Shown here in pieces: positions 1-11,423 of a DNA stretch of 64,000 bases; positions within the stretch are counted from its first letter, which is position 1; each line of letters begins with the position of its first letter. The translations under genes and the position numbers were made by a program. Origin of the DNA: Panax quinquefolius (Eukaryota > Streptophyta > Magnoliopsida > Apiales > Araliaceae); the NCBI GenBank assembly GCA_020205615.1, contig CM035167.1:62065436-62129435 (forward strand), read 5' to 3'. Below the pieces are notes generated by a model. The model had not been told where the DNA came from. It did no database searches and was given only the letters and a program-made list of their open reading frames with translations.

Positions 1-232
1 GGTTTTGCCGACCCGTATATCAGTGTCACATCACTGGGTCAATGTGCAAACCTTTTCTCGGTTATGTTGGTACAACCATTTAAAAAACCAACTGGTGACT
101 CTTAACAGTCCCATCGTCGACATTATACATATCGGACCTTTTTCACTTATTTTTTCAAACAAATCTCACCTAAAATGAGAACACCAAAGAACAAGTAACG
201 GAAAGGGACACCCAAAAATCCCGACGTCGACA
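1..232 (+). repeat. 3' end of the 5' LTR of element A
   Basis: This segment aligns with 17782-18013 and with the tail of a third LTR copy ending at 26436. It ends in TCGACA two bases before the primer-binding site. Only the last 232 bases of an LTR of about 2.8 kb are in the window. Scattered substitutions and small indels against the 3' LTR show considerable age. Confidence 0.88.
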
Positions 233-234
233 GG

Positions 235-252
235 TGGCAACTCTGCTGGGGA
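235..252 (+). other. Primer-binding site, tRNA-Arg type
   Basis: TGGCAACTCTGCTGGGGA starts two bases after the LTR. It is close to the complement of the 3' end (with CCA) of plant tRNA-Arg, differing at about two positions by my recollection of that tRNA. tRNA-Arg priming is typical of Tat/Ogre elements; the chromoviruses in this window use initiator-Met instead. Confidence 0.75.
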
Positions 253-1075
253 CTCCAGTAAGAGGACTTAAGCCGCTACTACAATCTTTTCAAAACTGAT
301 TATATGCTTGTATGTGGGTGTTGCATTTACATTGGATGAATGTGTACGAATGTATGTCTTGTTTGAGCTTAGTGATTCGCATCATATCTGCGTGTGATGT
401 TAGTGCTTCGCACTATAAACTGCTTATGATATTAGTGCTTCGCACATGTCATCATTTCATACGGTGAGACGCGATGTATATGAATGTATGTTGTGTGGTC
501 CCTCCACCAGGAGGCTATCCCGTCGGTGTTTGATTACTGGACTCGTGAGAAGACTAATTCTCCGAGGCTCAGGAAAGGCACCACCCAAATTCGCTCCAGT
601 TGAAAGACCGGATTAACTTCCCGTCTAGTAGATTACGATGATTTGGGAACCTTCATGCCAAAAAGCCGCGAGAGTAACCTAAGATAGGTCAGCCTCTGAT
701 AAACCCAAAATGAAGGAAAGTCTCTTCATGCTCTCATATTAATTACTTGTAAACACAATTACTTGTAATTTCATTCCATATCTATCTCCATGTAATGAGA
801 AATATGAAGCAATATGTCCACATACATGCTACAAATAGCTGACACCCATTTTGCAGGATAAAATTCCTAAAATGGACACATCACATAGCATGTCATTATA
901 CACCTTCCCTAAGGACTAAACTATGCCAGTCTTTCGCAGGGAATCAATCGGACCTACTACCCGTCAAAGTCCAAAAAGGCAACAGGCCTACAGTCAATCA
1001 TGTCATCATCCCACCGTGATCAACTTAATCCGATTTCTATAAAAATTCGACGAGTTAAGCAAATAGATTACAGAT
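253..1075 (+). other. 5' untranslated leader of element A
   Basis: No convincing protein is seen here. The part around 365-445 holds short imperfect repeats of TTAGTGCTTCGCA. Some Ogre elements carry an extra ORF upstream of gag; I find none in this copy. Confidence 0.5.
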
Positions 1076-2521
1076 TTGGTTGTTCTATTAAAAGAATTAC
1101 GCCAATCTACACAGGGTCAGAAAATACCCGTACATACTGAGCCCTCCACACGAGGAATTCTGGTCATTACCATACCAGAGCCACAGTTGGATACGACCAA
1201 CAAAACGCATGATGCTGCCCATTCCACTGGAGATCCGGACAATGGTGACATCAAAAAAAAAGTCCTCCAAATGGAAGAGACCCTTCGCGCTATCAAAGGA
1301 ATTGGAACACACGGGAGTGTTTCATATGCCGATCTATGTATTTTTCCTGGTGTTCACTATCTAGAAAAATTTAAAACTCCTGACTTTGAAAAATATGACG
1401 GGTTAGGGGATCCTTATACACATTTAAAAGTCTTTATTGGAGAACTGGGATCCTATGCAGAGGATGAAAAACTCAGAATGCAATTGTTCCAAAAGAGTCT
1501 AACTGGAGAAGCCCGTTCGTGGTACACAAGATTAGACAACTCCAAAATCCACAACTACGAAGAGCTAGCACATGTCTTCCTCACTCAATACCGTTTTCAA
1601 ACTTAAATGGCTCCTGATCGGTATCAAATTACCAAGATCAAGAAACAGTCTAACGAGTCTTTTAGAGAGTATGGTCAAATGTGGAGACGCCTGGTTGCCC
1701 AAGTTAGTCCGGCCATGTCAGAATTAGAAATGGTCATGACATTCATAGACATACAAGAAGCTCCCTTCTATGAGAGAGTTTTAGCTGGCATCGGCAAACC
1801 ATTTTCTGAAATGGTTAAACATGGGGAGATGGCCGAAATGGGGTTGAAGTCAGGAAAGATTCAAGACCTAGCCGCATTCAAAGCTGTTGCTGATCACATC
1901 CAATCTGGAAATTATGGGAACAACCCCTAGAGGGTCCATTAAAAGAAAGAGGAAGATGTTTCCCTGATACTACAGGGATAAAAAGGCAATCAAAGTATGC
2001 CCATTCAAAGGAGAAACTACACTCCCTTTCCAGCACAGTCTGCCAACCCTCCAGTACCAAAAGGTGGAGAAGTCAAACGCCATCGAGTGTTTACACCCTT
2101 GGGGGATACCCTCAAGAACATTCTTAATCTTCTGACAACACAGAAGAAAATTACGCATCTTCTTCCACTAGCCAGCCCTAATGGACGGGGTTTCAATGCT
2201 ACTAGGAAATGTGCTTACCATGCCGGGGCACCTGGACATGATACTCAGGATTGTTAGGCCTTGAAACACAAGATCTAGGACCTAATAGATAATGGAGAGA
2301 TCGTAGTCACCAAACCCGATCAGCCTCACGTACAAGACAACCCTCTTCCTCAACACAAAGAAGAAGAGGTCAACATGATTAATTGGAGCAGTGGACAGAG
2401 TTCCAACTTCAGCTGTGATTCCCCCCAGACCATCAAAGACGGTGATGACAAATGGGATTATGCTAAGTTCTAGTTCACAATGGAACGAAAGATGAAAGCT
2501 CTCTACAAATAAATTGAGCAA
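1076..2521 (+). pseudogene. gag: gag of element A (Tat-type), broken by stops
   Basis: This region encoded the capsid/nucleocapsid polyprotein. The Retrotrans_gag domain lies at about 1370-1900 (FEKYDGLGDPYTHLK, then SWYTRLD and SFREYGQMWRRL). A Tat-type zinc-knuckle-like motif, CAYHAGAPGHDTQDC, lies at about 2212-2256. One reading frame is kept, but it is broken by stops at 1604-1606, 1928-1930, about 1960-1980, 2255-2257 and later; several look like single-base changes, for example a Trp codon lost after the knuckle. The upstream open stretch begins with TTG, not ATG, so the true start is unknown. A pol linker continues to about 2750. Confidence 0.85.
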
Positions 2522-3430
2522 TTAACGGAACTGGTGACTTATCAACATCAAGTGACTCGGCAATTAATCAGCCAGGAGCATGCCAGTCTCCTACCAATCG
2601 TCCTGATTATTCCCTCGTCACTTTTAGAAAATGAAATGGTGGAAGACAAAGTGACGAAGAGAGCAAATGCCAAAGCTTGTCGGATTTTCGCCAACAAACG
2701 AAATTCACCTATTTGGGCCAACCCATGGTGGAAATCCTTCACATGTTAATCAATGAAGGAAGGATCGGTTCCTTCTACCTCCAATCAACCCCGTTCGGGG
2801 ACGGTACAACTCGATGGAGTATGTCAATACCACTCCCGGTCCTCTCATGATCACAAAGACGTAGAAGAATCTTGGGCACTCGCCACCTTATTCAAAATCT
2901 AATCGACAGGTGGTGTATGCGCTTGGCGGAATAATGACAACATGTTACATTACATGCAAGTGAGAATGCAGGCCCTACTAAGTGGAAAAGTGTGGTAGCG
3001 ATTATATCTCATCAAGTTGAAGGGATTAATCTGCTTCTCACAACACACCAGATAATCCAAATTTCAAAGGAGGAAGCAATCCTTTGAAAAGTGGCCTCTC
3101 CGAGCCATCATCAACTTGCCATGCAGAGCACAATATTCTATTGTTAGCTTGCACAAGGTTCCGTGGAATTATGGAGAAGGTGAATGATCCACCTCACATA
3201 CCATTCTTTGCGATGTCGAAGGAAAATCCATTGTATCTTCCTCATCGGGTGATGAACCCCACCACCAAATCAAAGGGAAAATACCCATGGAGAAGATTGA
3301 AAAAAAATTCCTACGCTACCGTGGGTCATAACGAAGCCTCGGTGGTTTTAAGCTTGAAGGAAGAGCCACCATAAATATCAATTTTGGACTTGGTCCTAAC
3401 CTCTAAGAACCGCCGAAAAGTCTTGTTAAA
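2522..3430 (+). pseudogene. gag-pol linker region, decayed
   Basis: Short open stretches in changing frames (2534-2749 and 3084-3374) fill the space between the zinc knuckle and the protease. Such low-complexity linkers are long in Tat elements. I see no domain that can be named with confidence. A frame is disrupted several times, including by TAA at about 2747. Confidence 0.5.
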
Positions 3431-3900
3431 GGTTCTAGAAGAAGCTTCATCTCCCGACATCGGTGGATACGAAAAAGTTTCAACCCATGGTTGATCACAT
3501 TTTCAATAACAATGCGATATCCTTCATCGATGATGACATACCATCCGAAGGGATCGGTCATTATGCAAACCGTTACACATTCATGGTCTTGTCTTTCCGG
3601 ATATATGGTAGCGAGGGTCTTAATAGATGGAGGTTCCTCTCTGAATATCGCCCCATATACCACCTTGGTGAAGATGAATATCAATCTCAACCGAATTTGA
3701 AGTAGCCATACTATCATCAAAGCTTTTTATGGATCCCGCCGTAACTCAGTTGGAGTAATTGAGCTGCCAATCGAAATTGGCCCTCATACATTCTGCGTAT
3801 CCTTCCATGTGCTCAAGATAGATTCGGGATACAACCTGCTCTTGGGACGACCATGGATCCATATGGCAGCGGTCCCTCCACTCTTCACCAAAAATTAAAG
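3431..3900 (+). pseudogene. Aspartic protease of element A, frameshifted
   Basis: The retropepsin cleaves Gag-Pol. The active-site segment VLIDGGSSLNIAP is readable near 3617-3655, with Asp near 3626. Plant Tat proteases carry D-N/G-G rather than the usual DTG/DSG, so this may be lineage-typical and not a mutation. The C-terminal signature YNLLLGRPWIH lies near 3830-3867 in another frame. At least one frameshift separates the halves, and a stop follows at about 3897. Confidence 0.75.
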
Positions 3901-4087
3901 TACATTATCAACAATAGCTTTGGTCACGGTCAATCTTTGAACGAGAGATTCTCAAAGACGGGGACATTCCGTCATCAATGCCAATGCGGGCGTAGAACCC
4001 GGTCGGTTTTCATGCTTTGAAATAAGCAACACCCAATACCACGCTATTGGAGCACCATCGCCCGAACCCCACATTTCTGCCGAGGTG

Positions 4088-4170
4088 ATGTCGACCACTC
4101 AAGAAATGATGTCGTTGGGTCATAAGTCGGGACAAGGGTTGGGTAAAGATGGCCAGGGTATCTAGTGCCC
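4088..4170 (+). pseudogene. G-patch-like remnant downstream of protease
   Basis: The frame starting at ATG 4088 reads through MMSLGHKSGQGLGKDGQGI and then hits TAG at 4163-4165. The spacing of glycines, G-H-x3-G-Q-G-L-G-K-x2-Q-G-I, fits the core of the G-patch RNA-binding motif. G-patch domains occur after the protease in betaretroviruses, and I recall similar motifs in Tat-type plant elements. The next residues (CPIRLTKQ) are in frame after the stop, so the break may be one substitution. Confidence 0.55.
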
Positions 4171-4638
4171 CATTCGATTAACCAAGCAAGTTGGAACAAT
4201 TTGGACTAGGCTATTCTCATGACTCTAGTCACATGAATCCTCATAAGCATCAACAGATTCCTTCACTTCAACTATGTGGCGTTAAACCGCCTTCAAACTC
4301 CAAGTTCGCACAACCTCCAAAGAAAGGTGCCACCAATGTCAAGGCCATGTTATTTCCTAAGCCAAAACCGTGGAGGAAAAGAAAATCGTTATTCCGGATC
4401 CCGCAATCAAAGAAGAGGAGCGAGAATCAAGGAAAACGTTGTCCGAATAATGTCGGGCATCGCATCATCGTCGTCCATGATGAACATACCAACAAATACA
4501 CCCCCCGGATGATGATTACCACGACGTAATGGCCATCATTCGGGACAAGGAGGATGATGACAATCCCTCCATCACTGTGGTCCACCCGGACTTTACCCTT
4601 ACCAATTGGAACAACATTCCTTGCTTTGGTCGACAAGG

Positions 4639-4794
4639 GTAAAGCGGTCAGAAATTCTTTTCTGCCCTATAGATACAATAACTGCTTACTTTTACTACGA
4701 TATTAGATTAGAAGTTTATTTTGCCAGTATATGCTAACACTGTGTATGATCAACGCATTTCATATATACTAAGTGAAAGCATATTTTGTTTCAG
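4639..4794 (+). other. Candidate intron between protease and RT
   Basis: The donor AAGG|GTAAAG lies at 4639. A TACTAAG branch-point-like sequence lies at 4767-4773, followed by the acceptor TATTTTGTTTCAG ending at 4794. Removal of 156 nt takes out the TAA directly after the donor. It joins an open frame ending ...IPCFGRQ in phase to TLNLDVPVFVDTMP. Ogre elements are known to splice an intron between protease and RT. The donor is less certain than the acceptor. Confidence 0.5.
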
Positions 4795-6081
4795 AACTCT
4801 GAATTTAGATGTGCCTGTATTTGTGGATACGATGCCTCTCCTACACAAGGATTGTACCTTTGATGTAGAGATGAATTCAGCCTTGATGGATCTCCAGGAT
4901 GACATTGAGGTGCCTCCATTAATTCAAGAATAGGTCAAAGATAAACCCAAACCTAACCTTGATCAAACCACTTCTTTCAATCTCGGAACCTTAGAAAGCC
5001 CTAAGTTAATCTAGATTGGTTCAGACCTTACCCCAAACCAACAGAATGACATGGTTACGCTATTAACCTAATTCCAGGATGTGTTTGCATGGTCTCATGA
5101 AGACATGGTGGGTTTATCCACTGACATTGTCCTTCATTGCCTTCCCATTAAAGAGGGATTTAAGCCAATCAAGCAAAAGCTCGGTGCGATTGAAACACGA
5201 GTGGAGTTTAAAGGTGAAAGAAGAAATTGTGAAATAATTTCAAGCCGACATCATCATGGTGTCTACATATCCTGAGTGGATATCCAACATTGTACCCGTG
5301 CCTAAACCTGGAGGGAAGGTGCGAGTTTGCGTGGATTACCGGGACTTGAACAAAGCTTGCTTAAAAGATAGCTTTCCCGTGCCATTTATCCACATTCTCA
5401 TTGACAATCTCTTGCTTGTAATCGACATGTACTCCTTTCTTTGATTACTTTGGGGGGTACCATCGGATCATGGTTGCCGAGGAAGATCGTGAGAAGACCG
5501 TTTTCATCACTCCTTGGGGAACTTTTTGCTATAGACGGTTGTCATTCGGCCTCATCAATGCCGGAGCTACCTATCAACGAGCTATGATGGCTTTTTTCCA
5601 CTACTTAATGCATAAAGAGATTGAGATCTATGTGGATGACATCATTGTCAAGTCCCAAAAGGAGGATGACCATCTAGACCATCTCAGAAAGTTGTTCAAC
5701 AGGTTACGTAAGTACAACTTGAAGTTGAATCCAGCTAAGTGCGCCTTTGGCGTCAAGTCAAGCAAGTTGCTAGGATTTCTAGTCAGCCATAGAGGGATTG
5801 AGTTGGATCCTACCAAAATCCAAGCCATCACGAAAATGCCCATTCCTCTGACAGAAAAGGAAATACGAGGATTTTTGGGAAGGATCAACTTCATCAGCAG
5901 GTTTATCTCCCTACTCATAGCAACCTGTGAGCCAATCTTCAAGTTATTAAAGAAGAACTCCTCTATGAAATGGAATGATGAGTGCCAGAATGCCTTCCTT
6001 ACAATCAAGAAGCATCTAGTCAAAGCTCCTATCTTGGTACAACCCAGGGATGATGTTCCCCTGCTTATGTACTGTCCATAA
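4795..6081 (+). pseudogene. pol: Reverse transcriptase of element A, three frames
   Basis: This is the RNA-dependent DNA polymerase. It opens with VFAWS/MFAWSHEDM near 5081, then YPEWISNIVPVPKPGGKVRV and CVDYRDLNKA near 5262-5360. After a frameshift near 5440 come EEDREKTVFITPWGTFCYRR, the catalytic YVDDIIVKS box with the first Asp at 5635, and LGFLVSH with the RT-connection segment FLGRINFISRF. The domain is full length but spread over three frames, with breaks near 5250 and 5440, and its last frame ends in TAA at 6079-6081. The sequence type is clearly Tat. Confidence 0.88.
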
Positions 6082-7061
6082 GTGACAATGCCATGGGGAA
6101 CATATCTTTGAGACGAAAAAAGACAATAGAGGCCAAGAATGAGCTATCTATTACCTCAACAAAAGGTTCAAATGCGCGTGAACACAAGTACACTCGATCG
6201 AGAAGGCGTGTTGTTCTTTTTAGCATGGGCTTCCATGAGGTTACATCATTACCTACACGGTCACACAACCCAGCTCATATCCCGCGTGGATCCTCTCAAG
6301 TACGTGTTCAACAAACCCATGTTGAATTGCCAGCTGTCCAGATGGCAGTTGATCCTACATCAATTTGACATCATATATGTCACTCAAAAGTTCATCAAAG
6401 GTCAAGGAATCGCAGATCAACTGGCCGCCGCACCTTCAGGGGATTTCAAACCCTTGGAAATATATTTCCCCGATGAAGGAGTAATGATAGTGCAGCAACA
6501 CCATCAGTACAATACACGCCAATCATGGAAGATGTATTTTGATGGAGCTGTTAACATGGAAGGTTCTGGAGCTGGAGCAATTCTAATATCCCGTTGCCAG
6601 TAATTACGGTTTATGGCGCAAATAATACTGGTGAGTATGAAGGTCATCTCATGGGGCTTAAACTTGCCGTTTAATGGGCATCAAGCGATTAACATCCTGG
6701 AGATTCGGAGTTGGTAATCAGACAATCCACCGGAGTCTAAAACCAAGGAACTACATTTCCTACCCTTACCATCGGCAGGGTTTTGAAGATGGCTTTGGAG
6801 TTTGAAGGAATCTCCTTTCTACATATTCCTCGTAATAGGAATGATTTTGCAGACGCATTAGCAACTTTGGCCTCCTTGGTTGGCATATCGGACAAGGAAC
6901 ACTTGCCAAGCGTCACAATTTCCCTGAACAAGGCCCCAGCCTATGGGAATTATGTTGGAGAAGTATCGGATGAGCTACCTCCCATCCAACCTCCTTGGTA
7001 TCAGCATATCAAGGAATATCTGCGAGATGGATCTACACCCGCCGAGGTGAGCCCTGACTGA
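6082..7061 (+). pseudogene. pol: Tandem RNase H domains of element A (retroviral type, then archaeal type)
   Basis: The first RNase H remnant covers about 6139-6420 (LDREGVLFFLAWASMRLHHY and RWQLILHQFDIIYV, then QGIADQLA). A second RNase H starts near 6527 with SWKMYFDGAVNMEGSGAG and ends near 6860 with RNDFADALATLASL. Two RNase H domains in a row are a hallmark of the Tat lineage, in which an archaeal-like copy was added. Stops or shifts lie near 6600 and 6730. The linker DELPPIQPPWYQHIKEYL leads to integrase. Confidence 0.8.
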
Positions 7062-8301
7062 GAAAAGGCGGATTCATCAACTTCTTTGAAGAAGTTCTAC
7101 CGAGTGGAGATCGCTCTACAAAAGAGATCTGAACTGGGTCTCCTCGGTGTTTAGACAAAGATCAAGCCCAGAGGCTTACTGGATGAAATCCATGGTGGTC
7201 TCTGTGGCCCCCACATGAGTGGCCCCTCCTTGTCAAGAAAGTCCTCAAGATGGGACATTCTTGGTCATGTCTCAAAGTGATTACAACGACCACGTCGCCG
7301 TAAGATGCTATCGATGCGATTCATGGGAATGCTATACCGCCCCTCCACGGGAGCTCCATAATATGAGTTCACCTTGGCCCTTCTCAATGTGGGGAATGGA
7401 CGTTATTGGGCCCATTGAGCCTAAATCCAGTAATGGTCATCGATTTATCTTCACCATGATCGACTACTTCACCAAGTGGGTAGAAGCAGCCTCCTTCCCC
7501 AGGTCACTAAAGAAGTCATCATTTCTTTCATCAGAAACAATATCGTTTGTCGATATGGACAACCAGAGGTGATTGTCTCAGACAATGCCAAAAACCAACA
7601 ACAAATTGATGGAGGAGTTATGCAGTAAATTCCACATCAAACATCTTAACTCTGTCATCTATCGTCCGAAGATGAATGGTGATGTTGAAGCGGCTAACAA
7701 AAATATCAAGAAGATTATGCAAAAGATGTCAGCCAACCACAAAGATTGGCCTGACCTATTGCCTCTAACTCTGTTAGCCTACTGGACCATAATGCGTACT
7801 TTAACTTGGGCAACCCCGTACGCTTTAACCTATGGGATGGAAGCAGTGCTCCCCATAGAAGTTGAGATGGAATCTCTGAGAGTGTTGATCGATGCTCAGC
7901 TGGATGAAAACCAATGGGTACAACACAGGTATCACCAATTATCTCTGATAGATGAAAGGGGAACCGCGGCTATCTTCCATGGTCAGCTATATCAACAAAG
8001 GATCGCCAGATCCTACAACAAAAAAGTCCGGCTACGGCAATTTAAACAACATGACTTAGTTCTGAAGAAGATTCTTGACAATCAAGATCAGGCCAAAGGA
8101 AAATTCGCTCCTAACTGGGAAGGCCCATTTATTTTCAAAGAAGTATTGACAGGAGGCGCTCTCAGATTACAAGAAATGGACGACGATGAATTTCCACAAC
8201 TCATCAACAAACACCCTGGTGCATCATCATCAGTCGTGATCGTTCATCGGTTCTTTAACCCTTTACCACCTATAACTTTTCTACACTTTTCCCCTCGATG
8301 A
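7062..8301 (+). pseudogene. pol: Integrase of element A
   Basis: The integrase joins cDNA to the chromosome. The zinc-binding HHCC region (DEIHGG...HMSGP, then RCYRC) lies at about 7180-7320 and is frameshifted. The DDE core has GMDVIGP with Asp at 7399, VSDNAKN with Asp at 7581 and GDVEAANKN with Glu at 7687. The last two are 35 residues apart, the usual DD35E spacing. The C-terminal domain GKFAPNWEGPF lies near 8098-8130. The frame shifts twice around 7545-7600. There is no chromodomain, as expected for Tat. Confidence 0.85.
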
Positions 8302-9289
8302 AACATACTCTTCTTGCCGCCACTGACTGGCTTTCTCCTTTGCGCTCATACAACTTAGGTCATACCACCGCGGATTGAACCTCTTGCGTTCACAGTTTGG
8401 CTACCCATACATGGGATCAAACCTCTCCTGCCTGCATTTTATCCTCAACCGAAGATTAAACTTTCTTCTCCCAGCACTCTGACCTGCACATGGGATTACA
8501 TGTTTCTTCTCGCCTTGAGGGGCGAACTACGTCGACCTGATCTCCTCTTCATAGGAGTATATAGGCAACCATTTCATATGGCAAAGTCATGAATAAAACA
8601 AAAAACATTCCTACACCATATCGCCCATATACAACGCGTTGAACCTTTTACACTGAGTTCGAACTATGCGAGACTGATCTCCTCTTTAATAGAGTACGTG
8701 GCGACCATTCATGGTGCGGTCTCACCCCCACCAAAACACAAACCATTGTCAACGGGTGTTGGGATTCCTTTCAATCCATTATATGTCATTCGGCGTCAGA
8801 CCAAAGGGATGGAATTACCTGAACTCCTCCCAAATAGGAGATTCGGCGACCATCTAAGCTGCGGTCATACCTCGAAGAGCAATACTAAACCATAAGATGT
8901 GGAATTAACTAGGCTTCTCCAAAATAGAAATCTTGGCGACCATCGTAGTGCGGTCGATCTCGAGAGAGAAAGCCACACTCCTCCACATTTCCATTCGAAA
9001 TAAGTCACAAGACACCAAAGATGGTAGGGATATATAGATAGATCGATGATCCATTCTGAACTATCCGAGACATTTCAATGTCCATCCACCAAGGAAGAAT
9101 TCGAATTTATCAAGATCACAAGCCCTCAAGCGGCGAAAAAAAATATCAAGCAAATAGCAAGGCATATCTAAAAGGGAAGTGATCCAAAATATATTTCCTA
9201 TCATATATAATGTTTTTTGATATATATACAATGTGAACTGTACATGAAAAAATGGCTAAGCTAGTCTGTGCAGGTAAATACAAGCTCAT
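8302..9289 (+). repeat. Spacer between pol and the antisense genes, with diverged tandem units
   Basis: This gene-free stretch separates convergent pol and antisense genes. Between about 8526 and 8970 there are four diverged units. Each has a small inverted repeat such as CTCCTCTTCATAGGAG or CTCCTCCCAAATAGGAG, followed by GGCGACCAT and TGCGGTC. Element B holds the same units in reverse at about 21680-22160. They may form hairpins and help end the two converging transcripts, which is inference. Confidence 0.55.
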
Positions 9290-11062
9290 CTACGAATCAG
9301 GGTACATGCGAGCTAGCAAAACCAACATGGCATCCCTCTCAGATGAAGGAGGTAAAGCTGTAGTCTCCTGGATACGAATATCCACACGACCCAACAGATC
9401 TATAGCAATTTGCATGATGACCATATGCTCATCGATATAAGCGATCATCTCTGCAATCATACCCGTGGTAAGGGACCTCGCTGCAGTACTATCTATGACA
9501 GCCACATCTCGGGCAGATATAACACTATCCCGCTCAACTATCACTGCGTCTCTGTCTGACCTGGCCTCATCCCACTCAACAACAGCAGCATCTCTACGAG
9601 CTAATGCCTCGTCTCTCTATAATAGGGCGGCGTCCCTCACATCAAGAGCAGTCGACATCATAGATCGAATCTGGTCTCTCTCAAAGGTCATCAGATGAAG
9701 ACTCTGCTCTAAATACTGTGCCGAGTGCTGGATCACAAAAGTACTGGTACTAGGAGAATCCGAAAGAAATGCTGGCAACCCAACAGCGGTATCCTCCTCG
9801 ATGTAGGTATCAATGTCCTCTATAGGCTCTACATCATCTAACTCAATCTCCCAGATCGCAAATACAACAAGCAATAAAACCTCCGTCTCCATCCATGCGG
9901 AGTACTCTGCGGAATAACCGGGACGACTGGCAGGAAAAGCAACTAGCTCACGCTGATCCCAGCAAGCGTATACATGAGATCGGTCCTCGGCTGAGAGGTA
10001 TCGAGAAGCTGAGCGCTGACCTGCCGCCCCCTCAAAAGGATGAAAATCCTGGAATTGGTCAAACTGCGATATCACGGCAAATGGATGATAAGTCGTCACG
10101 CCCCTCAAGCAAGCCAAAGGGAGAAAATCCATGCCCGGAGCATGAGTAATGAAGCTGTATGGTGAGCAAAGCCCCGAGCACAGCAATATGCTAAATGGAT
10201 CTCGGATATCTGCCAAAAATCCGGACCAGGACTGAGCATCTACACACTCCGATGGCTGAAAGGAATACGACATAGCCACCTCATGGGAGAAACAATACAC
10301 GTTCCATCTAAAGGTACCAACTGGTCGCAAGTGTGACATAAACCACACATCTGACATGGCCAGAACTCCCAAAGAAACACACACGACGGTAAGCACTGGC
10401 GATGAGGACACTGATCGCAAGGTCTCTGCCATGATCATAGGTACAATGGTATGACCCTCCCTGAGAGCTCTCACCGCCATGATAACGCCTATATCTATCT
10501 CATCCATGTGCAGCGGCATGTACACGTGTGACAATTACACATAGTATCGATTACATCAACTCGCCAAACACCAATGATCCTCCGACACGGTGAAATCCCC
10601 TGAATGTCATGAGTAGCTATCCTCCGCACCAAATCAGTCATACAGAAAATGCTGAGAGATCACATGGCCAGATGTCAGCTCATCCTGTACCACTCTATGC
10701 CTCAATCCTGTGAGAGTCATGAATCTCCTATTCATGTCTCCCAAAACCATGTGCACGCAAGGTCTGTCTAAGGACAGCATCGTCAAATGTGCATACTCCT
10801 CCAGAGTAGGGGTCAACTCATGGGTACCAAAACGGAATACCTGCCTATCAGCTAGCCAATGCTCTAGCATCCCATCTACAAATCCTACAGAAACCTGAAA
10901 TGCCAAAAGGGTCATGGTATGCTGCAATAACAGATCTAAAGTCACCCTATCTGGTGGTGACATGCTATCGTACCACGAGCGCATACCCAATGCCACCACT
11001 AACGGTGGGGTATGATCTATACGGCTAACTGTCGAAGAAGACATCTGTGTGGGCCGTGTCAT
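9290..11062 (-). pseudogene. Antisense gene 2 of element A: DUF7745-like protein with coiled-coil tail
   Basis: This gene lies opposite to pol. It starts at a true ATG (11062) and reads SWYDSMSPPDRVTLDLLLQH, then VFRFGTHELTPTLEEYAHL, which resembles the plant retroelement-associated DUF7745 family. After shifts near 10534-10634 it continues with DIGVIMAVRALREGHT and IMAETLRS, an acidic part (DDVEPIEDIDTYIEE) and a repetitive coiled-coil tail. The tail ends at about 9290 with MLVLLARMYPDS. Breaks are a stop near 10632, a frameshift and a GAG to TAG change near 9617 (element B keeps GAG there). The function is unknown. Antisense ORFs downstream of pol are known in Tat elements, for example gene23 of Grande. 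Confidence 0.7.
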
Positions 11063-11423
11063 AAGACCATCCAGGGGTTAATACCGAGTATCTCTAGACA
11101 TACATACATATGCATAACATGATACATGCATAACAGATAATGGATGGCAATATGATATAGGGAATGAAAAAACGGTGCATACATTCCTAAATATATCATC
11201 ATCTAATACATCAGCTCTATACAGCTACAAATACATGAAAATGGGGCACAAACGCCCTACTACTAATAGAGGCCTATCTAAAGATATATCGAGAATGGGG
11301 AACAACCACCCAATATCAAACAGAGGCCTATCAAAAGATATGGCGAGAATACACATCAGAAGAAGACAATGGTCTCGATGTCCACATCCTCAATCCTCTC
11401 CACTTGATGTAACTCCTCCTGAG
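11063..11423. other. Spacer between the two antisense genes
   Basis: This is AT-rich with no coding signal. It contains two imperfect copies, near 11230-11350, of a unit ending in ATAGAGGCCTATC followed by AAAGATAT. Nothing else is recognised. Confidence 0.4.

Noticed and set aside
1076..1268. Start of gag A at 1076
   Set aside because: The codon is TTG; no plant initiation evidence supports it, so the start was left undefined.
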